Assembly (NCBI GenBank): GCA_900239685.1
Contig: OENT01000031.1
Span: forward strand, 238,591 to 302,590
Length of the DNA: 64,000 nucleotides
Direction of reading: 5' to 3'
DNA from: Rotaria macrura
Taxonomy: Eukaryota > Rotifera > Eurotatoria > Philodinida > Philodinidae
Part shown: positions 11,946-26,338 of the stretch, one piece after another
Layout of the letters: each line of letters begins with the position of its first letter
How positions within the stretch are numbered: the stretch's first letter is position 1
Position numbers and translations under genes: made by a program
Notes under the pieces: generated by a model
The model's database searches: none
Told to the model about the DNA's origin: nothing
Seen by the model: only the letters and a program-made list of their open reading frames with translations

Positions 11946-14900
11946 CGTAGAATGCTTTGGCAGTAATTCTGAAATTAAAATAATAGAATTCATTTAGAAA
12001 TTCATGCTGACTGTAAACACATCCATATGAGGCATTACTGCTTAGTCATATATCGAACTTAAAAACTTCAAAATTTTAAGCAAAACATCTGAGTTACTGT
12101 CGAAGATATCAATCGACATCATAAAAATTGAGAACTAGAGAGCGCATACACAGGCTCTTACTCATGTAGTTGTTTGGGATAGGTTTTTATCCACATATCA
12201 ATATCAAGGAATGTTACTAATTACATTATAGAAACAAAGAGTGATAGTTATTTTGTGTGTTAAACAGAAGGTAAATAATCTTAAAGCATAATATGGCATT
12301 TGCTTATCCGAAGAGTCATCTATGTCTTCTTTTCGGGAATCAGAATAATTCAATTTTCCTAATACAATGAATACAAGTATGAATATGTCGAGGGACTTGA
12401 ATTCGATATAAATATCATACACGTACTATTTTACGACCACTTAGAACAATATATTGAGTGTTTTGGTAAACATCGTATCGGATGTGATTGTTAGATGTGT
12501 TTAGTTTTGAGACACTGAACATATTCTGTCCACGGAAGTAGTTGCGTCGATGCATACATAAAGTCAGAACAAGAAAAAACTATGATAGAATTATTAACAA
12601 GAGTCGTACGGTTCGTAGTTTGCATACGAACCGGTGGACCAAAAGAAAAATTCTTTCCTATAGACAAATGTGAATACATTCACTAATATAAACATAAATT
12701 ATTTTCACCAAAACTGTTATGCAATGGAGTTCTTTTTTGTCTCAGTAGGCCTATTTCATTTATCATATTGAATACGAGTAAATAATGTAGCGATCATTTA
12801 TCATAGGTTAATCGTTTTCTTTCGATAGAAGTATACACGATATCAATTACTAGAGGGTGTGGATGTGAGATTCAGATAACGCTGTTTGAAGTAAACACTA
12901 TTATGAACAAGCACAAGTTTTCATATTATATTTTATTGGATGTAATGCCTTTGGCGTCACCCGATGTAATTATTTGCCGGAACAGAAACAGAATGTGTTC
13001 AATATTTTGTTTATTCGAGTCAAATTACACATATTTCGTTATGTATATGAATGCATACAAGCTTAAGACAATGCTTAGGTTTGAAAATTTAAGACATTAA
13101 AAAAATGTAATAAGGACTCGATAACATCCAATCTTAGTAAGATCAAATTGCCATAGGTGTTGGCAGAGCACAGTTAGAATTTTGATGAAATGAGTAATAG
13201 TCTTATTCAGAGGAAAATTTCAATCGTGTTACTGTCAAGATATTGACGCTTTAATTTAAACTCTAAAACTCGGATAAGTCATAGATCATCTTGTTCAATG
13301 GATGTCTCATTGTTCTTTTCGATCTCAAGAAACATGATGTAACCAAAACACTTTGCTAATCAATACTGAAATTTGCTGTAATCAATCAAATAAATTCGAG
13401 AATTCTGATTGCAGACTTCCAATATCGAATAATACTATTACCGATGAACATATATACTTGGTCTTTTCAGTATAAGTTATCTTTTACAGTTGTAATCTTG
13501 TACATAAACTGGAATTCATCCCTATACTCTAGAGACATACCTGTTTGACATTCAATCTATCTATGCCTGTAATAACATCCGACGGACACGTTTTAGTATA
13601 AACACAATGTATGGTTCACTACAAAGTAATAGATGAATCTGACTTTGAAAATAAATTGAAAACTCATGTTTCAAGAGATTTCAGTGGTGACAAACAGAAA
13701 GTAATAAAACGTCATGCGACTGTCTCGTGTCAGTCATTGTCATACTCGAACGACTTTCATTATGTCGCCACTTTTTAAATGATTGCTCGTATTTTAGACA
13801 CTTTCTGTTTGAATACATTCCAAAACATATGATTACGAACAGTAATGATTTGACAATAGCAATTGAAATACAAGTCAAGATATAGTATACATCACTGATT
13901 GTATTGATTGTTAAAGAATTAAACTAAAGAATGTGGAATGAAAATGGTTCGAATACTTTGCTGAAGATATATTATTGATCGACGATTCACATAAGAAATT
14001 CAGTGAAAATTTATTTGTCACAGAATAAATTCTTGTACATTGGTCTAATAAATCAGGTTAATCAATGAAGCGATTTTCGTAAATCATTCAATTATTAATA
14101 TCATAGACACCATGAAGAATAAATTCAACATTTTATGTTGTCAAAAAAAAACAGTGTTATTTCAATAAATTATGAAAAGAATAAACTCCATGCAATCAAA
14201 ATCAACTAGTTTGGTTTCAATGAACAAATATCCTTCCGAAAAGAATATTCCTAACAGCAGAATCAATAATCAAATACATTCGATTTTCAATTAATTCACC
14301 AGATCAAATACTGGATATTTAATGGCTAACAAATGCACAAAGAAATATTTCCTTTTTCATATAATAAGTGTAAAACTAGATTTCATTCTACATTGTACAG
14401 TGGAAGCAAGAGACGAAAGTTTGACAACGATGGTTAAATTCTAGTTGAAATATGGAAATGAGGATGTGAGTGTTGTTCAAAATTGATAGCCAAAGTAGAA
14501 TACTGACTGCTTCGTTCGAGTTAGATTGTATAAAATCAATTGAAATAATCCTTTTTTGAAAATTATGTATCACGTTCGAGACATCGAAAAATTGAAACGA
14601 TGAATTTTGTAGTTTCTTCTACCAAGAAGGTTCTCGACAGTTAACTAAACTTCACTAGCTCGAAGTAGACTAAAATGACACTGTTCAGTTCGTCTAGAGA
14701 ACAACGAGTATTCATTATATCTATAATTTTTGGTCGTGTCAACGCCATTTCGTCTTGCAAGATTAACTCAAATCGATGTACGAAACGGTTGATGTGATAA
14801 AATATTCGATGCAAGGAGATGTGAAGAATGTGTTTCAGTTTCAGATGACTTTTTTAATATTATAACATACAAGAAATCATTCATAAAACATCGAGAACAT

Positions 14901-17900
14901 AAAAGAAATCAGTTGAAAAATTTCTAACTAATTTAATAACTTTTCGTTTTTAAACTTGTTCAATATCTCTATAGGCTCGTTATTTAACAACAAATAGAAT
15001 GGTCAAATGACGATTTTCCTCCTAAAAACAGTTTCTAAGAAAGAAGAGCACTAATATTCTCACTGAATAATTATGATAAATCACAATAATTAAACGCAAG
15101 ATTATCACCCCTTAAGGCTGTCAAAAGATATTACTCTTTGAAAATTAATATTAACAAGATATTTGAACTTGAATAATGAAATTTTTCAAATAAAAAAAAA
15201 AGAAACAACTATAATCCTAACCGGAAATAAGAAAACAATGTATATTTGTATCGATCATGATTGAGATGAAAATCATCTCAATTGCTGGTTCAATATGTAT
15301 GACAAAGAAGAGTTCAACAAAAAATAATCTTCCATATCTGATATTTTTCACACTTCAAACATGAACTTCTTAGTAATGCAAGTGTTCTCTCGAATTATGA
15401 TTGAATTCACCTTGTGAAAAGAATAGAACAACCGTTATACAATTGTTATTGAAGAGAAAAGTTTTTGATTAGTTCCCGAATACCTAGCATGCATAGACAT
15501 GATCAAGAAATCGATACTAGAGTATGAAATCTAACTTCGATGATTTTAGCGCAATTTGACTAGTCCTATGTCTCGTTTATCATGGGTCGACATTATAGTA
15601 TTACATCGTCTTTGTGGCCGATGGTAATATCGCGCTAATGTCAATATTGATATAAACGTATATGAATAGCATGACATGAGTCGATAGATTAAAACATAAT
15701 TTTGAAAATTTATTCGTTATTACTACCAATCCTTTGTTTTCCTATTATCAACACATGATCGTTAACGTTAGTGGATGATTATTCATTGACCTATGAATAA
15801 ATGAAGAACATAAAACAAAGTTCGATTATTTATTATTCATTTAAAATTTAAATTTTGAGAATCACACTTTATTGACTCGTTCTAAGCTAAATTCAATTAT
15901 CGAATTACGTTCCTATGGTTCTATAGCACTCATCGAATTCAATCGAATTTCAGTATCACAAAAACAATCTTTCATCGAGAAATCCCAAATGACTGAGAAT
16001 TTCCTCTCACTAGAGCCGTATTACATAGTGATTTGTTCTTTTTTTCTTGTTTGTGAATGCTGCTCTACAATTGTTTGACAATTGATACGAACTCATTATG
16101 TCAATTTCAATACTATATTTTTGCTGTATTGATTCCAAGCAGCAGCACCAGTTGATAATAATTACAATCCTTAAAACGGTCTATTTATTATATTCTTTGA
16201 CTTATTCCTTGCTATGCTGTACATCAGAAATAATCATGTGTTTCAGATTTTGTAAAACTGATAGATACGTTTCGAAGAAAATAGTAATGATAAGTTTTCA
16301 GTGGAAGTTTTGCAGTTCCACGATCATCTTCCCTTCTCTTAAAAGACCATAAAAACAACATGCTCTTTTCTTCCGATTACAGACGTTGGCGAGACAAGAA
16401 TGAAATAGTGGATCTTTACAACAATCTTATTCATTAGTCTCTAGGAAATATTCAGTTGATAAACCTACATATAGACGAGTGCTAATTTTCAGCCTCAGAA
16501 GATGATTACACTGACAAACATTTTAACCAAAAACATGACAAATTTCAAATGCGCGTAGTACACTTTTCAAAAGATGTATCGATTAGATGATTGGTTCACT
16601 TGTTATTATCAAATTAGAAGTTCTAATTTTATATGTTATAAAAGATTTCAATTATCTGATTGTTGTACTGATATCAACGAAGGCGTAAAAAATATTTAGC
16701 AACAGCCATTTTAATTTGATTATTATCAGTACATTTTGATTGATGGGAGATTATCAATTGTGATCGAATAATTTTCGATAGCATGTCACCATATGCAATT
16801 ACGAGAGAGATAAACTAAGAAAAGATTTCGTGAAAAAACTCGGCGAGATTCACATGTTTCTGATAATAAAATCAAGATCATCATTAAAACAAAATTTAAT
16901 TTTCTCTTGATCATCGAAAGAAAGAAATGTTTTTGCATTAGATATGAATCTTTTCAATTCGATAAAGAACACACAGTATTCTATTACTTCATTATAATAC
17001 TAACGAATACACTTTGTTCTATCATTTCTTTTTCATTCGATAATATAGAGAAACCCATTGAAACGAAGCATACTATTTCAATCATCGATATACTATCGAC
17101 AAGTCCTATCGATAATTCATTTACTTGAACGAAGCCAGAGATAATTGAACACGAGCTTTTAATATATCCAAGGGACAATTACAATTTTATTAGTAATACT
17201 GATTCAAACCAAGATCATGTTTTTATGAATATAAATTAGACTTTTTGAAAATATTCGATGTCAATTGTTCTTGATACTATCCGTTTTGATACGAAGCAAA
17301 AAACCAGATCATTGATTTGCTTATATCCTAAATCGACATCATAAGATTAAGTTGTGTCATGTACTATTATTTATTCTAGGTTAATAACTTGACACTTCAG
17401 CAACAAGTAGATCTTACCATAGCTCAGAGAAAACATGAAGAAACCGTATCATTCAATAGAAACATTCGGAAAATTATTCAAACTAGGACGTGCTATTAAA
17501 TACCGGAAAATCTGCAACTATTTTATTGACTTCCGACTGTAAGTCGTTTTTCTATCGTGATAAAAACATCCGCAGACTTTCCTGTAAGATATACTGCAAG
17601 CTAAGATTCAACTACATATTTCCGATGTTGTTTCCTATCGACATGAATTCATAGTTCATCAATCGTAGTGCTGATGAGAAACATGATGATATATAAGATC
17701 TTTTTATAATTAATAATCAGAGATTCTCATACATAGATAAGTTAAATAAAACAAGATTTTAATCAGTATCTCTCTTGACGAAATTTAACGAAATATTATT
17801 GATTTTCCTTATATATATGTATACTAAAAGTTGTTTAACTATATTGAGTCAACACTTCATTGTAAAAATATTTCAAATGATTGTAAATATTTCAATAGTG

Positions 17901-18418
17901 AAACTTTTCTCTCTTCGAAACCTCGTCAATATCAAATGCTATGTTTATTACCATCAGATATATACTTTTCCCTCGATTAGATATACTTGATATGTTAAAT
18001 GATTAGTAATATGAACATGAACAAAAGTTATTCGATTCACGTATATGAATCATTTACTTCTAAGAATTCACTAGAACAGTGTGTTTTTGTCCCCGTTGGC
18101 AGCTATATTCATTTATACATGGATGTGCATATTCAACAGATGACTATACATTAATCATATTTTTTTCTCCTTCTTTTTCTAATGTGCTTTTCATTGTATG
18201 ATTTTATTTGATCGTTTCATATCGTTGATAGAAATCAAAGCAAAAGAATTCATCTGCAAACAACAACTGTTTCTTATTATATATGTAATTATATTTTGAT
18301 TCCATTGATGAATAGAGTATACACATGTCTTGTAATTGACGAATATATAACATTGTTATAGTTGTTTGAAACAGTACGCTTTTCTTTAACGGCATAAACA
18401 GTTTCTATAGAATAAGAA

Positions 18419-19108
18419 ATGATCAGAAATAGCACATTGAAAAATAATATAACAACTCAGTTGGGAACAGCTTTAACAAATCATGACATTGATGGTGCTA
18501 CCATGTATATTATCATTATTATTGTTTGGTATTCTTTTGGTATTGTATTTATGTTAGGAATGCAAATGTTGAGTCGTTCAGAAGATATTGATAATCCAGT
18601 TAAACGTCAAACAAGATATTTCATTCATAATTTAACTGATCATAACAATAAAAAGGAAGTCTTAGGTGAAGAAAAATGATCATCCTATTATAGATTGCAT
18701 TTTTAAATCATATTCTTTTCTTTTTCAGAAGAATTAGTGAATAAACAAAATCGAGATCGTCTTTGGGATATTTATTTAGGTACAGCTGGTGATACGAAGA
18801 ATTGTTTAATACAAGCTGAAAATATTCGTATACGTCATATTAGAAAGAAATTAGCTACAATTCAAAGAAATCATCATTTCATATACGATGCATTAGTTTC
18901 TTCGTCAAAACATGATGCACGACATGTTCGTAGTTGTTCAGGTTATCAATCTGATACATCTCAATTATCAAGTAGAGTAGATAGTTTTTTTCAACGACGT
19001 TCTTCATTTGATGAGAATACTCTTGAGAGTTTGAAAGAATTAACTAAGTCATCAAATGTTTGTGCACGATTATCGTGGCCTTTACGTAGATTTATTGTTG
19101 AACGATGA
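18419..19108 (+). CDS. small single-pass membrane protein, KCNE-like topology (copy A)
   Basis: Two exons, 18419-18665 and 18729-19108, joined in phase 1 (donor ttag|gtgaag, acceptor tttttcag), giving 208 residues. An N-terminal region with an N-glycosylation sequon near residue 4 leads to one transmembrane segment (about residues 30-48, IIIIIVWYSFGIVFMLGM). A cytoplasmic region of about 160 residues follows, with the conserved motif NRDRLWDIYLGT. A short extracellular end, one TM segment ending in LGM, and a charged juxtamembrane stretch resemble KCNE/MinK potassium-channel beta subunits. The resemblance is weak and the cytoplasmic tail is longer than usual. A paralogue with the same intron position lies at 58936-59711 on the other strand. 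A 3' splice-like ctatag lies 8 nt before the ATG. Confidence 0.6.
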
Positions 19109-20379
19109 TTTCAATTTTATGTGAAAAAAAAAGAGAACTTATGTGATTATTCGATACATGTATGTGAAAAAATAAAATCGATCGATGAGCAACAAAACTC
19201 TTAGTTTACGATAGACTATAAAAAGAATCAAGTTGCACATTAAAGGAAAAATGATACACAAGACAAGTTCAAAGAAATGTAGTTCGTGACCTGCACTTTC
19301 AATGTAAGAAAAAAGCAATGTTTTTTTTCCTCTCTATTCGACATCTCATTTGGTAGGACATTCCTATTAAAAAACGTTTGTTTTGGTGATCGCACAGCTG
19401 AAAATGATGTATGTAAACTTTCGTTCATTGTTATTAATCTTTGTTTTTGTTTGAACGAGTCTGGAAAAATGTTAACTACAATGTTATATTTTCGTTTCAA
19501 TTAAATTTTACTTTTATTGCAGTGTCGCTATATGAACTTTGCAAGAAAACGAACACTTGCTTTCTTGAAGTACATACTTTGAGAAAAGATGTTTCTCTCA
19601 TATCATGAATCGTAGTATGCTTTATAGAATAAACAAACACGGCTAATTTCTATACTTCTCTGTTGAGGATCTCATGAAAAATTCATGCTACAATTAATTA
19701 CATTCTTTACTTTGCTCTTTTCGTACTACAGTTCGACTATATATATATATTAGTTGACCTTAAGTCAATATTTGATAATAGAAATGATACAGGTGAATCT
19801 ATTCGATCGAACTGTAACGTTTCGAACCTGATAAAATCGATGAATGACTTCATTATTATTTATGTACTGTATCAAATCGATCCACGATTTTTACTGACAA
19901 ATATCTTCTGATATTGATGACAAGTATTAATTAAAGTTTTCATTTTGTTTTTGTTTGTTGCGCAAAAAAGAAAAGAAAAAAACTGTTTCAGATCAAACAA
20001 ACAGAAAAAATTCTTAAACACTCGACAAATACAGAGAAAATCAACAAAATGCAGCGCGCAAATGGACGGACCAAAAGAAGAAAAAAAGTACATATATATG
20101 AATAAATGCCCATACGAATGGCGCCTTACATACAATATACAAAGTTGAGATCAAAAGAAAAAGAAAAACATTCATCCAGACACACACGCACACAGATATC
20201 AAGAGATTATTGAAAGAAGAACATGATCAAGGTTAGAAAACAAAACCGAACTTGGGAATAATAATTCATAAAGACGCGTTCGTGATTCGACATGAGACCG
20301 AATATTATCACTGTTGGACAGATACACTTTTCAGGTAGAAGAGGATGGATAGGAGAAAACGAAAAACATAAGTAATCGA
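19109..20379. other. intergenic between convergent genes
   Basis: This holds the 3' ends of the KCNE-like gene (+) and the RNA-binding gene (-). An AATAAA-like signal (aaaataaaatcg) lies near 19170, consistent with polyadenylation of the upstream gene. No coding exon was recognised. Confidence 0.45.
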
Positions 20380-20615
20380 TCATTGATTTCGTAAACGTTT
20401 CATGTTTTTATCCGATGTTGATAAATTTTCATCGATAGAACGTTTGAGCAATAATTGTTGTTTTTCAACTAAATCAGCAATAGTCACTGGTTGTTGTTGT
20501 TGTTGCTGTTGTTGTTGTTGGGTTTGTTGATTACTAAGAGCAGAAAGAACTTGTTGTTTATCAGTTGTTAATTTAGTTGATGGAGACGAGGACGAGTCAT
20601 CATGTGAATCACACG
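20380..20615 (-). CDS. candidate alternative 3' exon of the RRM gene (poly-Gln)
   Basis: Reading from the acceptor atcag|CGTGTG, an open frame of 77 residues runs to TGA. It contains SSSSPSTKL, a Gln run after NQQTQ, and ends NMKRLRNQ. Codon use and composition look coding. It needs an incoming phase-1 donor. The exon ending at 21747 (phase 1) or an internal gtatga within exon 20871-20704 would fit; the strong gtaagt at 20707 is in phase 2 and would not. It may be an alternative C-terminus, or an indel may obscure the real join. Confidence 0.45.
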
Positions 20616-23600
20616 CTGATTGTCAGAGAGCTTTGCCCGGCCTTTATTGAGTATAAAAGAGCAAACGCTAAGTAATTGTTTGAGAAGTAGAAATATGAAT
20701 TACTTACAAAGCAAATGACATGTTCTTAAAATCATGTTCAGGAAAACCAGTTAAAAACAATGTTGAACAACCACCATTCAATTGTCCGTTCGCTGCTGCA
20801 ACAGCTACAGCTTGATTTGATTGTTGTAATTGCGTCATACCAGATGTTGCTTGCATCGGATGACCCAAACCCTATGTCGGAAACAAGTAGAAAAACGAAA
20901 ACAATCAATATAAAAGATAAATACATGTGCAGAAAAAAGAGACTGTGTTACAAGCAAATTTGTGCATTAGAACAAATAGGAAATAAAATGATGAATAGGC
21001 GCACGCGCGCGTATGGACGAACGATTGAATGAAAATAAAGAAGACAAATAAATACGAAAATAAATATAGATATATATTATCTTTATATTGTCTTTCCATG
21101 ATGATTCATACACACGAATAAATGAAAAAAGAAACTAGTGAGAGAAGTATAACACAATAAACTTCTCATATGCGCTCCAGTGTCATAATTGAGTTCGGCT
21201 TTAAATAGGTGTATACGCGCGCGCGTGTATGTGAACAAAAAAGTTGTTTATTTGGAGCTGTGTCGAATGTAGAGTACGAAAAAAAAAGTAAAACAAATTG
21301 ACACTATTCGTGCCAGTGGTCAGTGATCGATTGACTAATGGTGGAGAGATTTTTCTGTTCGATACTGATATGTTTGTTTGTTTTTTTTATTTATGTATAA
21401 ATGCTTGTCGAAACATCGATACTTACATAAGCAGATATACTCTATCAGCTCATCAACTTAAATAAGATACACGAAGGAAATTTGCTTGTTTTTAATAGAG
21501 ATTTTTAAGAGTTTCAGTCAAAGAAACTTACCATGGGTGGACCATGAAGAGTTGTATGTAGTAGAGCTGGATGATGTAAACCAGCTGGACCTAAATCGAA
21601 TGTTAATGGTTGACCCCAGGCTTCAGTCGGAAAGAAAGCGGCACCAAGTTCTTCTATAAACAAGGATAAAAGCAAGAAAGATTAATTGAAGTTAGAATCA
21701 AAGATATTCTTTTGATAGAGAACAACAAGAAAAGAAAACAACATACGTGGAATTTGAATGAATTGTTGAGTTGCGGCTGTCATTTGATTTTGATTTGGAT
21801 GCTTAGGCTTCTGCACTTTTGTATTTGATTTAGCGAATTCCAGTCGCAATGTTGCCGGAAGATCTGGATCGAATCGAACTCCCTTTAATTGATGAATAAA
21901 AAGAAAGAAGAAATAGAATCATAATTTTACATAAAGTTCTCGCGTTTTCTTTTCATTTAGTTTCATTACTGTGAGTTCTTGTTTAGCAGTTTCGGCATCG
22001 ACCCGACTGGAAAATGTGACGAATCCAACAGGTGACAGATTTTTACCATTTTTATTTGTTACTTTGAGTAGACTTCCTTCATAGCCCTACATAAAAGAAA
22101 AGAAAAGAAAAACATGATAACCATATCGGTCATACTTGTCCTATTCAATTGTCTATTTAATCAGTCAATAGACAAGTTTCTAATGACAAATATTTCTTTT
22201 CATGTCCGTCAATCAAATTTACTCGTAAGAAAATGATATACGAAAAGGAACCAAGAACATCAATACTATGAAACTATATAGTAGATGAGCTGTCTCCTAG
22301 TTGATGATTTTATGATATAAGTACTTATAAAAGAAAAACAACAGATTATTGAACAATTATTTACCTTAAAACCTCGAAAGAGAAGATAGAGTTCTCGTGG
22401 TTTGGCATCCATCGGTAAACCGGATACGAATAGAGTTCGAACCTAGAATCAATGAAAGTGATTATATGAATTATTGAAACAAAAAAAAAATGAAGCTAAG
22501 CAAAACATTTTAACAATTGTCGGTTTTCTATGAAGATCAAATATCGTCTCATTTCGTTAGTACAAATACACGCACATACCGGTCGTCTGTACAACAGATG
22601 CATCTTATCATTATTTGACCGAAGTGCTTTTTTGTTCGTGTTAGTATCCGTACTAATAGTTGTACTTCCATTGTCGACTGTTGTTTCATGTGTCATCTCT
22701 TATTCTTTTCTGGTATGGATCTTTTTCTTTTTTTTTTCGGTAATGTATGTGCGTAGAAAATAGTTGAGGCGATGATGATGATGATGATGATGAAAATCTT
22801 GTTATGTTTTGATCAACAATACGAAAGAAAGCAAGAGAGATTGAAAAAAAAAACCAAGTGAATGACACACTTGAAGTGAACAATTCTTTCCTAATTGAGA
22901 AATGAAGAGCAATGATATGGAGGGGACGACGACAAGTAACGACAACTAAGAGAGAAAAAGATTGAGAAAGAGAGCAAGAAAATATGAGACGAAAAAAATG
23001 TTGTTTATACAATTGGTGATGACGACGAGAACAAGGGATGTTGCGTGTTGATCTAACTTGCATATGCGCATCAGGTGTGTCAATGAATGTATATGTGTAT
23101 GTGCTCATGATTTTCAATTAGTTGATGAGCAACATAAAGTAGAATAAGAGACAGACAGAGGAAAAGATTTTCTCTTCCATGAAGAAACATATATAGTCAG
23201 GGCAACATAAAACAAAAAGACTTTACTGCTTCTGGTTAAACTTACCTCTGGCTTACACGACAGTGTTGATGGTGATGGCATTGTCGTGCACATACATATA
23301 CACTTCAAAAGGCTTTTACGGTAAAGAGTAGAAAAATAGACGTAGATGACGATGATGGCAAAGAAAAAGTCTTTGTTCGAATTAATTGAATTTCATGGAT
23401 CAATACTTGAAAAAGAATAGATATACAACGTCTCTATGTATATGTTTGCTACTATCAAATAGACAGAAGAACAAAAAAAGAAAACTAAAAGAAGACGAGT
23501 CGATTGAGAGCACGTATATAAAAAACTCATTTGCTTGTTCGCTGTTTGCTCTTTTTTTTTCTATTAGCTACTGTGTTGAAGCATTTTCAAAATTCCACTT

Positions 23601-26302
23601 TCTGTAATCATAAAACGAAAAGAAAAGTGAAAGTGTAATCAAAGGTTACTTGGCATGCGATAGATGTAGTGCCATACGTCATGTAATTTGAGCATATCAA
23701 GTCAATTTTTTTCAAATGTTTCGAACTCAATGCAACAACCTATATTAATCGTAGATTAAGAAAAGGTCTTTATGCATATTCTTTTTTTCGTGTAAAGTAT
23801 TAAAATAAAACAACTACTCTTATTTTGTTGGAACAATTAATAATGATGTGTATTTGCGGTTCAGTAAATTTTTCTTTCGTTCATTTACGATAACGATGAT
23901 AGCGTGACTAATTATGTCCGAAACATGATTGCGTGATAACATAGTCGTTCTATTCTCAACTCGACTAAAAGCTTTTTTGTCTTTCTTCTATTTCGATGTC
24001 ATAGTCTCCACATGTAGACATATTCGTCGTTCGACATATTGAGTGGATCGATCCATTGATCATTATACTAGAAAGTATATTTTTCCTATGATCTTTTGTA
24101 TACATACGCGAACGAAACAATCTGCGTGTCTATAGATTTATCTTAATTGTTATCCAGGGAATACTTAACTTCATCTAGGAATAACCTGATATTCACCAGA
24201 TTTCTTCTTATATTGTCCAAGTGCAACAACAAATCACACAAACACACAAAGCAGTGAATTAAAGTGATGGAATTAAGGACAAAAGCAGTAGTGTATTTTC
24301 GGATCGAAATCCGATTGGTTCCTCTCCTAATTGAAAGAAAAATGGTTTTCTATGGATAATTATGAGTGTTCATCGAATTTATATGCAAATATGTGTACTA
24401 ATACAAATATATAGATATATATATATATATATTTATATATATAAATAATATATACATAAATATACATGGTGTTGGTAGTGCACAAGCGCCATCAACTATT
24501 TAGTGCTGCAAAGGGTTACGTGCTAATCATGTGTGTAGTTATTGTGTATAATTTAACATAAAAACTTAAATGTGTTGGAATTCGAATAGGTTACTTACTT
24601 CATTTAGTTCGTCAGTAGAACTTTTCATCTTGTAGCAATGACTACAATAGAGAGTACATAATAGGACGAATTGATATCTGTATTCACGTACGAACGAAAC
24701 AATCTCTATTCTCACTTCTTCGGTTTTTTTCTTTCTTTATATCTATCAAACCCAGCAATCAATATAAATATAAATATATATATGTAAATGTATATATATA
24801 TGTAAATGTATATATATATATATATATATATAAATATATGTATATATATATATATATGTATGTTCAATAACGATTGTGAAAAGAGGACGATAGTGAAAGT
24901 ATGTTGTGTTGTTCGGTCGTTTGCTGCCGCAACTGTAGTCGCATCATCATATCAATTTAAATAGGTAATGCGAGAGGAGTAGAAAAAAATGCGATTGCAT
25001 ACTCTCTATTCATTTTCAATCAGAGAAAAAAAAGAAGAAAAATCGATAGAAAATCCTTGTATTTTCCCCCCGACATTCTACGTCTTCAGTCAAATATTAT
25101 ACAAAAAGAAGTGGAAAATAAATTTTTTAAATGCATAAAATAAAGAATAAGAAACGAACAGGAAATCAATTGCTAAAAAAAGAGGAAGACAAGGGACCGA
25201 TTGTAGCGAAGGAATGGCCCGATCACTTGTCATACATATTAAAAAGAAAGTTTAATGTAGCCTCAAGTAATGACAACCAAATGCCCGTCTACAATCGGAA
25301 ACACTTTTCAGTCAGGTAGAAAGAAATCACAATGACTAAATAACGTTCGAATAAGATATTCGATCGGTTAGAACACTAGATATTCATTAATGAATTTTTT
25401 CAATGAAACGAAACGAAATCGAAAATCGATCTCTATTAATGTTATTCGCATCTGCTTAATGATAGTCTTTATGGCACACTCCTACATTAATATACAGATC
25501 TCATATTTTACATTGACATTTATCGAAATCGATCCATTATAATGCCGCGATTTTATCAGTACATCTATCAATAGATGTCGATAAATGCTGTCGAAATCTG
25601 CGAAAATAAATGTGTTTCACATTATCTATCAAAGAACTATCACTTATAAATGATGTTTTCATTGATGTATGAATAAAAAAGTATAGTTACTCATTGCGTG
25701 AATTGATTTTGTTTTTCATCAGCAATACAGAAGTTTTCATAGTTTACATGTATCATAAAAGCGATGAAAACTACTATATCTTAAGGTTAATGTTTTTGAC
25801 ATGAATATAAACCTACACTGTATAATCACTTATAAAGATCAACAAAGCTTTATTTTTTTACAAATTATACTCTTTGTTTCTCAGTAAACTATGCGAGTCA
25901 TACTAATGGCAAATTTATATATCTATCTCGTAAATAGAAGAATCAGCAACGATTTTCTGAATCACTACTTAAAAGTAGAACGTACTAGTTGGTTATAATC
26001 AAAAGGAAAAACATTTTACTTTTCTCTCAAACATATCATGAGCATTGATCGAAAAACACTGATGAAGAACTTAATTTTGTAAAGGAATATTCTCTAGCCG
26101 TTCTCTTTGAGATTTAAACGACGGACATATACTTAATGGTCAGTGAAAATCAAGCAATCTCACAGCTCATTTGGTCAATGTGTAGACTAGAAACGGAAAA
26201 GAAAATTCTCTTAGGGAAATCAACTTTTGACTACTCTGCATACTTTGCGCATATCGAGAAGGAAAAAAAGAGACATTACGAAATTATTGATTTTGTATAC
26301 GT

Positions 26303-26338
<36 letters not shown>

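Larger units (their letters stand above)
10906..18418. other. 7.5-kb gene-poor AT-rich stretch
   Basis: No exon with splice signals and family resemblance was found on either strand. Open frames of 60-85 codons (for example 15872-16078, 16098-16352, 16907-17178) look like chance frames in AT-rich DNA. Distinct structures are the hairpin at 11727-11764 and the palindrome at 11908-11945, listed separately. Confidence 0.45.

Noticed and set aside
20738..20926. Minus-strand frame reading through couch potato exon 20871-20704 in a shifted frame
   Set aside because: The phase-0 frame joins the preceding exon and gives RBPMS-like sequence; this one is a shadow.
22686..23117. Minus-strand open frame of 143 codons
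   Set aside because: It lies in the couch potato 5' intron, is low complexity (Ser and Phe runs from repeat DNA) and has no domain or splice partner.
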